Source: CAITWD01 sp963727285 (GTDB lineage Bacteria > Actinomycetota > Thermoleophilia > Miltoncostaeales > Miltoncostaeaceae). From it: a DNA stretch of 64,000 nt. A model generated the notes under the pieces. It searched no databases and was not told the DNA's origin. It worked only from the letters and a program-made list of their open reading frames with translations. The translations under genes and the position numbers were made by a program. The stretch spans positions 620,001-684,000 of the forward strand of contig CAVSFF010000009.1 in the NCBI GenBank assembly GCA_963727285.1, given 5' to 3'. Position 1 is the stretch's first letter; each line of letters begins with the position of its first letter. Positions 1 through 10,186 of the stretch are shown here, piece after piece.

Positions 1-1786
<1,786 letters not shown>

Positions 1787-1854
1787 GCGTCGTGTCGCCT
1801 CCTGGAGCGGGCCGTCGCCGACCGCCCGTCGCTGCCGATAGTTCCACTCGCTGA

Positions 1855-1882
1855 ATCATAGATCTTAGTCGCTTCATGTCAA
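1855..1882 (-). promoter_or_regulatory. Sigma70-type promoter of dnaK
   Basis: On the minus strand, TTGACA (1882-1877) is followed after exactly 16 nt by TATGAT (1860-1855). The -35 box is a perfect consensus match and the -10 box matches at 5 of 6 positions, the best promoter in the window. Transcription would begin near 1848, giving a leader of about 60 nt that ends at the dnaK AGGAGG. The -35 box lies inside a HAIR-like repeat, which suggests repression by an HspR-type regulator. Confidence 0.75.
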
Positions 1883-1920
1883 GTTTGCCGGCGAGCGATC
1901 TGAGCCGAAGTGACTAAGAT
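1862..1920. promoter_or_regulatory. Paired HAIR-like operators flanking the dnaK -35 box
   Basis: A 14-bp inverted repeat has arms 1862-1875 and 1907-1920 that match at 13 of 14 positions, with a 31-nt spacer. Each arm is also one half of a shorter imperfect element: CTTAGTC-N6-TGTCAAG at 1864-1883, and CTGAG-N8-ACTAAG at 1900-1918. Both resemble the actinobacterial HspR box (CTTGAGT-N7-ACTCAAG) with a one-base deletion in a half-site. The first overlaps the -35 hexamer. The match to HspR sites is inference; CIRCE (TTAGCACTC-N9-GAGTGCTAA) fits less well. Confidence 0.5.
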
Positions 1921-2042
1921 TTTCTCGCACGATGCGGGGTCGGCACGGACCGTGCGTCTGCAGACGCCGGCAACGCCGCCGCGGCGGGTGGCCACCTCGG
2001 CTTTGGGGTGCGCCGTGCGCGGCGCGGATCCGACCCGCCCCG

Positions 2043-2645
2043 CTAGTTGTCGAGGACCCCGTCGAGCAGGACCACATGCACGCGTTTGGGGCCGTGGACG
2101 CCGATGATGAGCGTCTTCTCGATATCGGCGGTGCGGCTCGGCCCCGTCTGGAGGGCGACCATCGATCCACCCCCGAGGCGGTGGACGAGGCGCATCAGGT
2201 CCGCGAGGCCGCCGACGAGGCGGCGACGTTCGACGACACAGACGTGCAGCGGCGCGACGAGCGCCCCGCCGCGGCCGGCGGCGCCACCGGTCACGATCGA
2301 CCCCGTTGCGGCAACAGCGGCGAGGCACCCCGTGACGGTCGCGTCGAGTGTCCGGATCGTGTCACGATCGTCGCTGATCGCCTCGTAGTCGGAGACCCGG
2401 TAGCCCGCCGCGGTCAGCGCTGCGGCGATCACCGGACGGGCGTCGGACAGGTCGGCGGTCAGGGCGATCCGCCGCGCGCGCGCGTCGGCGAGCGTCGTGT
2501 CGAGTTCCCCGATCAGCGCGTGCGGCGCGACCCGGGCGCTGGTTCCGCCGACGCGTGCGAGCTCGGCGACGAATCGCTCGAGTGCGTCGTCGTCGGGTGC
2601 CAGCTCGGTCGGGGCGTCGCGCCACAACTGGCCCGGCTCAGACAT
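2043..2645 (-). CDS. lutC: LUD-domain protein LutC of the lactate utilisation complex
   Basis: 200 aa, LUD (LutC/YkgG) family, the third subunit of the cytosolic LutABC L-lactate oxidation complex. The family-typical C-terminus GPSRTADIEKTLIIGVHGP, followed by VHVVLLD, is present, as is the segment ATGSIVTGGAAGRGG that corresponds to the conserved ETGSxV stretch. The ATG at 2645 lies inside the end of lutB (8-nt overlap), so translation is probably coupled. It is the last gene of lutA-lutB-lutC and precedes dnaK, which has its own promoter. Substrate is inferred from the operon; the domain alone would not prove lactate. Confidence 0.85.
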   Translation of the reverse strand: MSEPGQLWRDAPTELAPDDDALERFVAELARVGGTSARVAPHALIGELDTTLADARARRIALTADLSDARPVIAAALTAAGYRVSDYEAISDDRDTIRTLDATVTGCLAAVAATGSIVTGGAAGRGGALVAPLHVCVVERRRLVGGLADLMRLVHRLGGGSMVALQTGPSRTADIEKTLIIGVHGPKRVHVVLLDGVLDN

Positions 2646-4041
2646 CGCGCGATCCCCGCACGTGGAACGGGCGCACGACCGGCACCGGCAGCGCGCGCCC
2701 CTGCATCCAGCGGCCGGCCGGCCCGATCCGCCGCGCAACGCCGCACCGGACGGCGAGTCGCAGGATGCTCCCGCCCGCCCGTGTGGACAACCGGTACCGC
2801 CACGGCGCCGACCACCACCACGCCCAGGCGTCGGCCGCCATGCGTTCACGTGCGGACGACGAGGCGTCGTCCGCACCGACCCGGCGCAGGCGCAGCAACA
2901 GGTCGTGGAGCGGGATCTTGACCGGGCAGATGTCATCGCAGGCTCCGCAGAGTGTGCTCGCCTGTGGCAGTTCGCCGCCATCGGCGAACCCCCGGAACAG
3001 CGGCGTGAGAACCGCCCCGATCGGTCCGCCGTACACCCACCCGTAGGCGTGTCCGCCGACCTGCCGGTACACCGGGCAGACGTTCTGGCACGCGCCGCAG
3101 CGAATGCAGTGCAGCACGTCCTGAAACTCGGTCCCCAGGAGCGCACTGCGGCCGTTGTCGAGCAGGACGACGTGCATCGCCTCCGGGCCGTCCGGCTCGG
3201 CGGCGGTCCGCGGGCCGGAGATCATGCTGACGTAGGAGGTGATGAGCTGCCCGGTGCCGGCCCCGGTGACCAGCGGCAGCAGCACCGCAAGATCGTCGGA
3301 GGTCGGGATGACGCGCTCGATCCCCATGAGCGAGATGTGGACCTTGGGCAGCGACGTACACATGCGACCGTTGCCCTCGTTGGTGACCAGCACGATGGTG
3401 CCGGTCTCGGCGACTCCGAAGTTTGCGCCGCTGATCCCGACATCGGCATCCATGAACGCGTCACGCAGACGATCGCGGGCAAACCCGGTCAGCTCCGACG
3501 CGTCATCGGGCAGTTCGCGTCCCGCAACGCGCGACAGGCTCTCGCGAACCTCCCCGCGCGTCTTGTGGATGATCGGGGCGATGATGTGGGAGGGCCGATC
3601 GCCGTCGAGCTGGACCACGTATTCCCCGAGGTCGGTCTCCGTGACGGTGAGGCCGTCGGACTCGAGCGCCGGGTTCAGCGCGATCTCCTCGGTGGCCATC
3701 GACTTCACCTTGACGACACGACGCGCGCCGGCCTCGCGGCAGATCCGCCGGATGTGTTCCCGAGCGGCGGTCGCGTCCGCGGCGCGGTGGACCTGCACCC
3801 CATTGGCGGCAAGTGCCGCCGCGAGACGGTCGACCGTCTCCTCGAGATGCTCCATCGTCCCCGCGCGGATCCGGCGGCCGCGCTCGCGCAGGCCCTCGTA
3901 GTCGTGGTCGGCGAAGCGCTGGTGGAGGTCGCGCACCGCGTTGTCGGTCGCCCGCGGAACCGCCTGGCGCAAGAACGGCTTGGCGAGCTGCTCGTGTGCG
4001 CGCTCGGCGAACCCGGACTCGGTCAGGGGATCGCCGGTCAT
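2638..4041 (-). CDS. lutB: Iron-sulfur LUD protein LutB
   Basis: 467 aa, close to the usual LutB length. An N-terminal LUD domain (about residues 60-300, with GISGANFGVAETGTIVLV and NEGNGRMC typical of the family) is followed by a ferredoxin-like domain. That domain has C312-x2-C315-x2-C318-x3-C322-P and C365-x2-C368-x3-C372-P, ligands for two 4Fe-4S clusters. The ATG at 4041 overlaps the lutA stop as ATGA, the tight coupling expected for subunits of one complex. It passes electrons from lactate oxidation together with LutA and LutC. The frame is open to 4257, but the upstream part is not LutB-like, so 4041 is the start. Confidence 0.92.
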   Translation of the reverse strand: MTGDPLTESGFAERAHEQLAKPFLRQAVPRATDNAVRDLHQRFADHDYEGLRERGRRIRAGTMEHLEETVDRLAAALAANGVQVHRAADATAAREHIRRICREAGARRVVKVKSMATEEIALNPALESDGLTVTETDLGEYVVQLDGDRPSHIIAPIIHKTRGEVRESLSRVAGRELPDDASELTGFARDRLRDAFMDADVGISGANFGVAETGTIVLVTNEGNGRMCTSLPKVHISLMGIERVIPTSDDLAVLLPLVTGAGTGQLITSYVSMISGPRTAAEPDGPEAMHVVLLDNGRSALLGTEFQDVLHCIRCGACQNVCPVYRQVGGHAYGWVYGGPIGAVLTPLFRGFADGGELPQASTLCGACDDICPVKIPLHDLLLRLRRVGADDASSSARERMAADAWAWWWSAPWRYRLSTRAGGSILRLAVRCGVARRIGPAGRWMQGRALPVPVVRPFHVRGSRDV

Positions 4042-4790
4042 CGCAGACCGGCCTCGTACAGCAGCGTCGCGAGGTGCACAACGCGCGGCCCTCCGCCGAC
4101 GCTCGCGGCACGACCGCCGAGCTGTAACAGGCAGCCGGGATCCGCGGACACGAGCACGTCGACGGTGTGCTCGCGGGCGTCCTCGAGCTTGCTGTCGGCC
4201 ATCGCCACCGAGACCTCCGGGTACCGCACCGAAAACGTTCCACCAAAGCCGCAGCAACGATCGGCACTCGCGAGCGCCACCACCTCCAAGCCCCGCACGG
4301 TCGCCAGGACCGCGCGCGGCTCGCCCCGCAGTCCGAGCTCACGCAGCATGTGGCAGGAGTCGTGGTAGGCCGCACGCCCCTCCCAGTGCAGCTCGTGCTC
4401 GGCAAGCGTGTCGATGCGATCGGCCAGGACCGCGCTGAACTCGACGACCCGCGCCGCGACCTGGCGCGCGAGATCGGCGTCGCGGTCACCGGCGAACAGT
4501 CCCACCCAGTGGCGGCTCATCATGGCCGCGCATGACCCCGCCGGAACGACGATCGGGCCGGTGGTTTGGGCGAGCGCGCGGAGCGTTGCGCGAGCGACCC
4601 GTCGCGCCTGGGCAGGGTAGCCGGCGTTGAACGCGGGCTGCCCGCAGCACGTGGCGCGGCGCACCGGACGGACGTCGATCCCGCAGGCCTCGAGTGCCCC
4701 TTGGGCGTGCTCGACCGTCTCGGGGGTGATCAGATCCCCGAGGCAGGTCGGAAACAGTGCGACGACGTCAGGCAGGTCCCCGCCCTTCAC
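4038..4790 (-). CDS. lutA: Fe-S oxidoreductase LutA (CCG-domain protein)
   Basis: 250 aa, about the length of LutA/YkgE. Two cysteine-rich CCG domains are visible: an early FPTC followed by ATCCGQPAFNAG (about residues 47-58), and SCHMLRELG followed by DRCCGFGGTFSV in the C-terminal half. These domains bind an iron-sulfur cofactor and form the catalytic or electron-transfer part of the LutABC complex. GTG at 4790 is the only sensible start near the first conserved residues; no strong ribosome-binding site is seen. First gene of lutABC, separated by 142 bp with a hairpin from the upstream unit. Confidence 0.88.
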   Translation of the reverse strand: MKGGDLPDVVALFPTCLGDLITPETVEHAQGALEACGIDVRPVRRATCCGQPAFNAGYPAQARRVARATLRALAQTTGPIVVPAGSCAAMMSRHWVGLFAGDRDADLARQVAARVVEFSAVLADRIDTLAEHELHWEGRAAYHDSCHMLRELGLRGEPRAVLATVRGLEVVALASADRCCGFGGTFSVRYPEVSVAMADSKLEDAREHTVDVLVSADPGCLLQLGGRAASVGGGPRVVHLATLLYEAGLR

Positions 4791-4895
4791 GAAGTTGACG
4801 GCCGGTTCCGCGCGCGGCGACGGGTCCGCGCGATGCTCGGATGACAGCCTCCCATCGGCGATCCCGCCGAGCGAGTTGACGAATGCGCACGGCGG

Positions 4896-4923
4896 CCCGC
4901 CCGGTCCGATCGGCCCGGGCGGG
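4896..4923 (-). terminator. GC-rich hairpin between the acyl-CoA ligase unit and lutABC
   Basis: Arms CCCGCCCGG (4896-4904) and CCGGGCGGG (4915-4923) are perfect 9-bp complements with a 10-nt loop, starting 10 nt after the stop of the preceding minus-strand gene. No U-tract follows, so it may be a Rho-independent stop of the short-tail kind or an mRNA-end stabiliser. Confidence 0.5.
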
Positions 4924-4932
4924 TGCCCGACG

Positions 4933-6285
4933 TCAGTGCCGGTGTGGCGGCCGGCCGTGCGCGTCGCACAGCTCGGGATGCCAGCGCGAGAAATGCTGCT
5001 CGTGCTGGTGGGTCACGGCTCCGCTCGGGAAATAGTGCTCGTAGAAATCCAGGTCCAGGTGCTGGGCCTGGCAGGTCAGCCGCTGGTACATGGGATCGAT
5101 GTAGGCCGGGAACCGTCCGTACGTGTCCCAGACGTACTGGCAGTAGGCCTTGACCATCTCCACCGTCTCCTCGTGGGGCCGGGGGATGGCCTCGACGAAG
5201 CTCTCGGAGTCCTTGTAGGGCTTGGCCACCCCCGGATCCATGGCACTCCACTTGAGCTCCATGAACGCATCGACGGCCTCGTGCATGTCGCGGTAATACG
5301 GCGGGACGAAGGCCTCGACGACGCCGTCCTTGCCGACGCAGAACCCGTTGCCGGAGTTGTCGCTCTCGAACCGGAAGCCCAGCCCGGGCACGTCCCCGCC
5401 ACCCATCACGAACTTGGGCAGGTACCCCGTGAAGGTCCAGCCGCCCAGGCCCATGGCCTGCAGGGCCAGGTTCATGTTCTGGCAGGTGAACGCTTGCTCG
5501 ACCACCAGCATCGACAGCACACGCTGTTCGAGCTCGACCATGCCCATCTTGCGGGACGCGTCGACACGGCCGGAATCGATCCACTGCTGCAGTCCGGCCG
5601 AGCGGCCGCCGTGCTGTTCATCGACGATCGAGAACGCATAGCTGCGCGCCAGATAGATGAACAGCACATTGATGTACTCGAGGGTGATGTTGGTCACCGG
5701 GACAAACAAGGTGGTGCCGGGCTTGTTGGCGTTCCACTGGTTGAAGTCGAACAGCCCCGGCAGGGTCGTCGGAAGCTTGGCCCGGCCATCTTCGAGCTTG
5801 ACCCGCGCGCGCCGGAACATGTCGACCAGGATGTCGGCCTGGCGTTCCAGCGACAGCCCCGACAGGGTCGACAGCTCGCCAGGCTCCGGCACCATCCCGA
5901 AGATGTTGAGCCACCAGAGACCCTCGTCATTGGACCAGAACAGCTCCGTGCCGTGGTTGGAACAGGCCGAGGGCCAGGTGCGGTTGGTCCATTGCACGAG
6001 CGTCGACATCCCGCGCACCGGGTCGAGGTCCGCCAGCGCCAGGCCGTTCAGACCCGCGCCGGCCATCACCAGCAGCGCCTCCTCGAGTTCGGTCAATGGA
6101 ACCGGCTCATAGGGGCTCTCGTAGGGGATCACGTCGGACCCGACCGTCATCCCGAGCCCGACACGGCGGCTCTTTCGGTCGAAGACGCTCTGGAAATACG
6201 GGTACGTGAGGGCATCGGCCAGGCCGTCCGCCGCTCCCGAAGGCAACCCCGTTCCCGAAGTCGCGGGGGTTTCGTCAGTCCTCAT
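4933..6285 (-). CDS. Uncharacterised protein, possibly nitroreductase-fold
   Basis: 450 aa, cytosolic by appearance (no signal peptide or membrane span). I do not recognise the family with certainty. The segment VVEQAFTCQNMNLALQAMGL (about residues 270-290) resembles the nitroreductase helix preceding the FMN-facing loop, and the two flanking regions are rich in aromatic residues, so a flavin-binding nitroreductase-like fold is possible. Other recognisable features are TWPSACSNHGTELFW and a His-rich C-terminus (HQHEQHFSRWH, GRPPHRH). The start has a strong AGGAGG 8 nt upstream. It lies 48 bp downstream of an acyl-CoA ligase gene on the same strand, so the two are probably co-transcribed, and a substrate carried as a CoA thioester is a reasonable guess. 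Confidence 0.6.
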   Translation of the reverse strand: MRTDETPATSGTGLPSGAADGLADALTYPYFQSVFDRKSRRVGLGMTVGSDVIPYESPYEPVPLTELEEALLVMAGAGLNGLALADLDPVRGMSTLVQWTNRTWPSACSNHGTELFWSNDEGLWWLNIFGMVPEPGELSTLSGLSLERQADILVDMFRRARVKLEDGRAKLPTTLPGLFDFNQWNANKPGTTLFVPVTNITLEYINVLFIYLARSYAFSIVDEQHGGRSAGLQQWIDSGRVDASRKMGMVELEQRVLSMLVVEQAFTCQNMNLALQAMGLGGWTFTGYLPKFVMGGGDVPGLGFRFESDNSGNGFCVGKDGVVEAFVPPYYRDMHEAVDAFMELKWSAMDPGVAKPYKDSESFVEAIPRPHEETVEMVKAYCQYVWDTYGRFPAYIDPMYQRLTCQAQHLDLDFYEHYFPSGAVTHQHEQHFSRWHPELCDAHGRPPHRH

Positions 6286-6333
6286 GGACGTTTCCTCCTG
6301 CCAGCGTGCTGGCGGACACTTGCGACAACGCTC

Positions 6334-7989
6334 CTAACGCTTCACCACGATGCCCGCCGCCTCACGATCGAAGGTGTCGGGGGTGATGCCCTCATCGCGC
6401 AGCTTCACCTTCTGGACACGCTCGGTCGGGGTCTTGGGCAAGGTGTCGACAAACCGGATGTAGCGGGGAACCATGAAATACGGCATCCGCTCGGCCATCC
6501 AGTGGGTGAACTCGGCCGGGTCCGGGGCCGAGCCTTCGGGGATGCAGATCACCATGATCTCGTCCTCGGAGGAGGCGCCCTCGCCGGCTTTGACCCCGAT
6601 GACCGCCGCTTCTTTGATCTGGGGGTGATCGGAGATCTGGCGCTCGACTTCCATGCTCGAGACGTTCTCGCCGCGCCGGCGGATGTAGTCCTTGACGCGG
6701 TCCATGAAATAGAAGTAGCCCTCGTCGTCCATGCGTCCCAGATCGCCGGTGTGCAACTTCAAGTTGCGGAAATCCTCGGCGGTTTTCTCGGGCATGCCGT
6801 AGTAGGCGCGCATGACGATGTTCGGGATCTTCATGTCGACCACGATCTCACCCGGGGTGTTGGGCGGCAGCGGCCGGTCGGTCCCGGGCTCGACGATGGT
6901 GACCTCATAGCCGGGGTTGGCCTTGCCCATCGAGCCGGCCACACCGGGCTTGGTGGGGTCCATGTAGGTGGCCATGCCGGTCTCGGTCAGGCCGTAGCCC
7001 TCGATGAACTTGACCCCGTAGCGGTCCTGGAACTCGTGGTAGATGTCCTTGGGGGCCGGGGCGGCAAACACCGTGTGGACCTTGTGGGCCCGGTCGCGAT
7101 CGGATTCGGGGATCGAGTAGATGAAGTAGCTGACGGCGCCGATCGAGTTGAAGATCGTGGCCTCGGCGGCGATGACCTGCTGCCAGAACCGCGATGCCGA
7201 GAAGCGCTCGACAAAGGCCACCCGGCCGCCGGCGACCAGGGCCGGATAGGCCGACAGCACCTGGGCGTTGGAGTGAAACAGCGGCAGGCAGCTAAAGAAG
7301 GTGTCCTCAGACAGCGATTCGACCGACTTGCCGGCCGTGGCCGAGACGACCTCCAACAGGCCCCGGGCCGAGAAATAGTCGGCGGCGTTTTGCTTGATGA
7401 CGCCCTTGGAGCGGCCGGTGGTCCCGGAGGTAAACATGATCCGGGCATCGTCGGTCCAGGAGTACTCGACCTCGGGCTCGGTGTCGGGGGCACCCAGCAA
7501 CTCGGCATAGGGCTCCCACGGCAGGCTCGGGTCCGGGCCTTCCTGGGCGCCGGTCGCAAGCACGATCACGTGCTCGAGTTTGGGCAGTTCGGTCTTGATC
7601 AGATCCAGCCGGTCCAGATACAGGTCCGAGATGATCAGCTTTTTGGCCTCGACCAGGTTGATCGTCCAGCTCAAAAAGTCGCCTTTGTAGGCGGTGTTGA
7701 TCGAGCTCATGACCGCGCCGGCCTTCAGGATCCCGAACCAGGCCGGGACGAACTCCTCGCAATTGGGGAGCATGACCGACACCGATTCACCTTTCTCGAC
7801 CCCGCGCGCAAGCAGGGCGTTGGCGATGCGGTTGGCCTGGGAGTTGACGGCGCCGTAGCTCAGCCACGGCCGGTCGGCGAATTTGAGGTAGTCGCGGTCC
7901 GGATGCTCCAGAGCCCGGCGGCGCAAGACCTCGGCCAGGACCCAGGTGGTCGGGTCGTCTTTGCTGTACCAGTCGCTCCAGTCGGCCAT
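6334..7989 (-). CDS. AMP-forming acyl-CoA ligase (FadD/CaiC-like)
   Basis: 551 aa adenylate-forming enzyme that activates a carboxylic acid to an acyl-adenylate and then to a CoA thioester. It shows the P-loop-like motif IMFTSGTTGRSKGV (about residues 190-205), the A5-type segment EGYGLTETGM, the hinge region TGDLGRMDDEGYFYFMDR followed by KDYIRRRGENVSSMEVE, and the C-terminal catalytic lysine region TPTERVQKVKL. The closest known style is carnitine/crotonobetainyl-CoA or medium-chain fatty-acid ligases, but the substrate cannot be read from sequence. ATG at 7989 is chosen because GGGGA sits 8 nt upstream; an alternative ATG at 8004 has no ribosome-binding site. First gene of a two-gene unit with the 450-aa protein downstream. 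Confidence 0.9.
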   Translation of the reverse strand: MADWSDWYSKDDPTTWVLAEVLRRRALEHPDRDYLKFADRPWLSYGAVNSQANRIANALLARGVEKGESVSVMLPNCEEFVPAWFGILKAGAVMSSINTAYKGDFLSWTINLVEAKKLIISDLYLDRLDLIKTELPKLEHVIVLATGAQEGPDPSLPWEPYAELLGAPDTEPEVEYSWTDDARIMFTSGTTGRSKGVIKQNAADYFSARGLLEVVSATAGKSVESLSEDTFFSCLPLFHSNAQVLSAYPALVAGGRVAFVERFSASRFWQQVIAAEATIFNSIGAVSYFIYSIPESDRDRAHKVHTVFAAPAPKDIYHEFQDRYGVKFIEGYGLTETGMATYMDPTKPGVAGSMGKANPGYEVTIVEPGTDRPLPPNTPGEIVVDMKIPNIVMRAYYGMPEKTAEDFRNLKLHTGDLGRMDDEGYFYFMDRVKDYIRRRGENVSSMEVERQISDHPQIKEAAVIGVKAGEGASSEDEIMVICIPEGSAPDPAEFTHWMAERMPYFMVPRYIRFVDTLPKTPTERVQKVKLRDEGITPDTFDREAAGIVVKR

Positions 7990-8191
7990 ATGTCGTGTCC
8001 CCATGCCTATCGTTTTGCAGAGATCCGTGCTCCATGCACGCACCGATCGGCGTGCGAGTGGGGCTCTGATCGTATCAGGAGGCACGAACCGCGCGACGTG
8101 TCGTCCGCGGCTGCGCACCTCGGCAGATCAACCTCGGGCGGGTGCCCCGACCGGGGGTCCGACACCGCAGGCCGCTGATAACCTCCCGCCC

Positions 8192-9127
8192 GTGCCTGCG
8201 ACCGACATATCCCGCCTGGCGCGGGTCCTCGCGGCGGGCGACTTCGCGGTCACAAGTGAGCTGGGGCCGCCGAAGCACTCGGGTACCGATGAGTTCGCCG
8301 AGACCGCCCGCCTCCTGGCTCCGTGGGTCGACGCGGCGAACATCACCGACAATCAGACCGCGCAGTCCCGAATGGCACCGCTGGCCGCGGGTCGCATCGC
8401 GCTCGACAACGGCGTCGAGCCCGTCATGCAGATCACGGTGCGCGACCGCAATCGCCTGGCGCTCACCTCCGACGTGCTCGGCGCCTCCGCACTCGGGATC
8501 CACAACACCTTGAGCATGAGCGGGGACCCGATCCACATCGGCAATCACCCCGACGCCCAGGCCGTCAACGACATCGACACCCTTGCGCTGCTGCGCCTCC
8601 AGGACGGATTGCGCTCCGGACACTTCGCCAACGAGGCCCACGAGCCGCTGGCGGGTCCGGCCCCCCGACTGCTGCTCGGGGCTACGGCCAACCCGATGGC
8701 GTCGGATCCCGAGGTCGAGATCTCCAAGCTGCGCGCAAAGATGGAGGCGGGCGCCGACTTCTTCCAAACCCAGCTCTGCTATCGGCCGGACGGGGTCGCG
8801 GAGTTTCTCGACCGGCTTCGTGCCGCCGATCTTCCGTCGTGGCCCCGGCTGCTCATCGGCGTCGGACCGTTCAAGCACCTGCGGATGGCGATCCACATGC
8901 GGGACAAGGTCTGGGGGGTGGACGTTCCGGCGGACCTGGTGACGCGCATGGAGGACGCCGGCGACGAAGGCGAGACGGGAAAGCAGATCTGCATCGAGAT
9001 CATCCAGCAGCTGCGGGACCTGGACGGCATCGCCGGCTGTCACGTGATGGCGGTCGCCTGGGAGCGCTCGGTCCCGGAGATCCTGGTGCGCGCCGGCGTC
9101 CGCTCGGGCACGCCGCCGATCGCCTAG
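8192..9127 (+). CDS. metF: Methylenetetrahydrofolate reductase family protein
   Basis: 311 aa, about the length of bacterial MetF. It should reduce 5,10-methylenetetrahydrofolate to 5-methyltetrahydrofolate with a flavin cofactor, feeding methionine synthesis. Visible family marks are the N-terminal catalytic segment TSELGPPK (cf. E-x-x-PPK), NITDNQ, MSGDPIHIGN (the GD motif after strand 4) and the late EIIQQLRDLDGIAGCHVMAV. The GTG at 8192 fits the family N-terminus; the frame is open further upstream but into non-homologous sequence antisense to the acyl-CoA ligase. It is divergent from that gene with 202 bp between, and converges on a small minus-strand gene. The sequence is divergent enough from E. 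coli MetF that a methylenetetrahydrofolate-dehydrogenase-like role is possible. Confidence 0.78.
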   Translation: MPATDISRLARVLAAGDFAVTSELGPPKHSGTDEFAETARLLAPWVDAANITDNQTAQSRMAPLAAGRIALDNGVEPVMQITVRDRNRLALTSDVLGASALGIHNTLSMSGDPIHIGNHPDAQAVNDIDTLALLRLQDGLRSGHFANEAHEPLAGPAPRLLLGATANPMASDPEVEISKLRAKMEAGADFFQTQLCYRPDGVAEFLDRLRAADLPSWPRLLIGVGPFKHLRMAIHMRDKVWGVDVPADLVTRMEDAGDEGETGKQICIEIIQQLRDLDGIAGCHVMAVAWERSVPEILVRAGVRSGTPPIA

Positions 9128-9137
9128 CCGCGCGGGG

Positions 9138-9392
9138 CTATTCCCACCAGGTACGACGCTCCTGCAGCGATCCGATGGCGATGCGGTCCCAGTATTGCGG
9201 AGCCTCACGGATCGGCCGGCCCGCGTTGGCGGGCGCCTCGACCCAGCGCCGAAACTCCGCATTGACCTCGTCCCAAGCGGCATCGAGCTCCGGGATGCCC
9301 AGCTGCTCGTAACGCTCGAAGGCGGCGATCATTTCCGGGTTGCGCAGCGGCGAGACCGCCATAAGCCGCTCGGACAGCAGATTCGAGGTCAC
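9138..9392 (-). CDS. Small hypothetical protein
   Basis: 84 aa, rich in Glu, Arg and Trp (ends QERRTWWE), no membrane segment and no domain I can name. It is tail-to-tail with metF (10 bp between stops), and the amino-acid pattern (FERYEQLGIPELDAAWDEVN) looks like a folded helical protein rather than a random high-GC frame. The start is uncertain: GTG 9392 and ATG 9362 are both possible, and neither has a clear ribosome-binding site. Confidence 0.45.
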   Translation of the reverse strand: MTSNLLSERLMAVSPLRNPEMIAAFERYEQLGIPELDAAWDEVNAEFRRWVEAPANAGRPIREAPQYWDRIAIGSLQERRTWWE

Positions 9393-9556
9393 GCGGCCGA
9401 TCGTATCGTCGTCGCGACGGCCGCCGGGTCCGGGGAATCACGGAGATCGATCGCCACGAGACCCTGATCGCGCGCGCTGCCGGGCGCCTTTATCGTCAAA
9501 TGGTCACGACCGGCCGCCGCTCGGCGGGGCCGGCACACCGCGCGCACGGGAGCATC

Positions 9557-10186
9557 ATGGCCGGCGAGGGATTCTTCATCGATCACGTCATCTACGGCGC
9601 CGTCGATGTCGACGCGACTGCAGAACGCCTGCTCAGGGACTACGGGCTCGGGTCCGTCCCGGGAGGCAGGCACCTTGGCGGCACAACCAACCGGATCATT
9701 CCGCTCGAGCCCCCGACCTTCCTTGAACTCCTCGGGATCGGAGATGCGTCGCTCGCCGACGGGGCATGGCTCGCAGCGACGCTCGACGGGCGCGACCGCC
9801 CGCTGTGGTGGGCGCTTGGGGTCAACGACATCGACGACTCGGCACGCCGGCGCGGGCTCGAGGTCCAGCACGGCACGATGGAGATGAGCAACGGCACCAC
9901 GGTCCGGTTCCGCACGGCGGGGATGCCCCGATACCCGCTGCCCTTCTTCGTCGCGGCCGAGCTCGACACCGCCGAACGGCTGGATATCTGGATGGAGCGC
10001 TACGCCGCCGCAGGCCACTCGGCGGCCCCCGGGGCCTACACCTTCGTCGAAGTCGCCGAGCCGGCGGAGTACCTCGGCGCATGGCTCGGCGACCACGGCC
10101 TGTCGGTCCGGCACACGCCTACCCCCGGCCACGGAATCACGCGCTTCGGCATCCAGACCGACCACGGCGAGATCGTGATCGACTAG
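9557..10186 (+). CDS. Glyoxalase-like (VOC superfamily) protein
   Basis: 209 aa. The N-terminus FFIDHVIYGAVDVDATAERL is the characteristic first beta-alpha unit of vicinal-oxygen-chelate proteins, in the branch often called glyoxalase-like domain 3, where a second half-module covers the C-terminal 100 residues (FVAAELDTAERLDIW). VOC proteins bind a metal and act on diverse small molecules, so the substrate is unknown. ATG 9557 is preceded by GGGAG at suitable spacing, which argues against the upstream in-frame start at 9500. Its stop abuts the stop of the next, convergent gene. Confidence 0.72.
   Translation: MAGEGFFIDHVIYGAVDVDATAERLLRDYGLGSVPGGRHLGGTTNRIIPLEPPTFLELLGIGDASLADGAWLAATLDGRDRPLWWALGVNDIDDSARRRGLEVQHGTMEMSNGTTVRFRTAGMPRYPLPFFVAAELDTAERLDIWMERYAAAGHSAAPGAYTFVEVAEPAEYLGAWLGDHGLSVRHTPTPGHGITRFGIQTDHGEIVID

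Noticed and set aside
1862..1920. CIRCE element (HrcA operator) upstream of dnaK
   Set aside because: Half-sites only match TTAGCACTC/GAGTGCTAA after gaps and the spacer is 31 nt, not 9. The HAIR-like reading fits better.
4627..8178. A plus-strand open frame of 1183 codons
   Set aside because: It is antisense to parts of lutA, the 450-aa protein and the acyl-CoA ligase, whose sense proteins are conserved; long antisense frames are expected in high-GC DNA. No motifs or ribosome-binding site.
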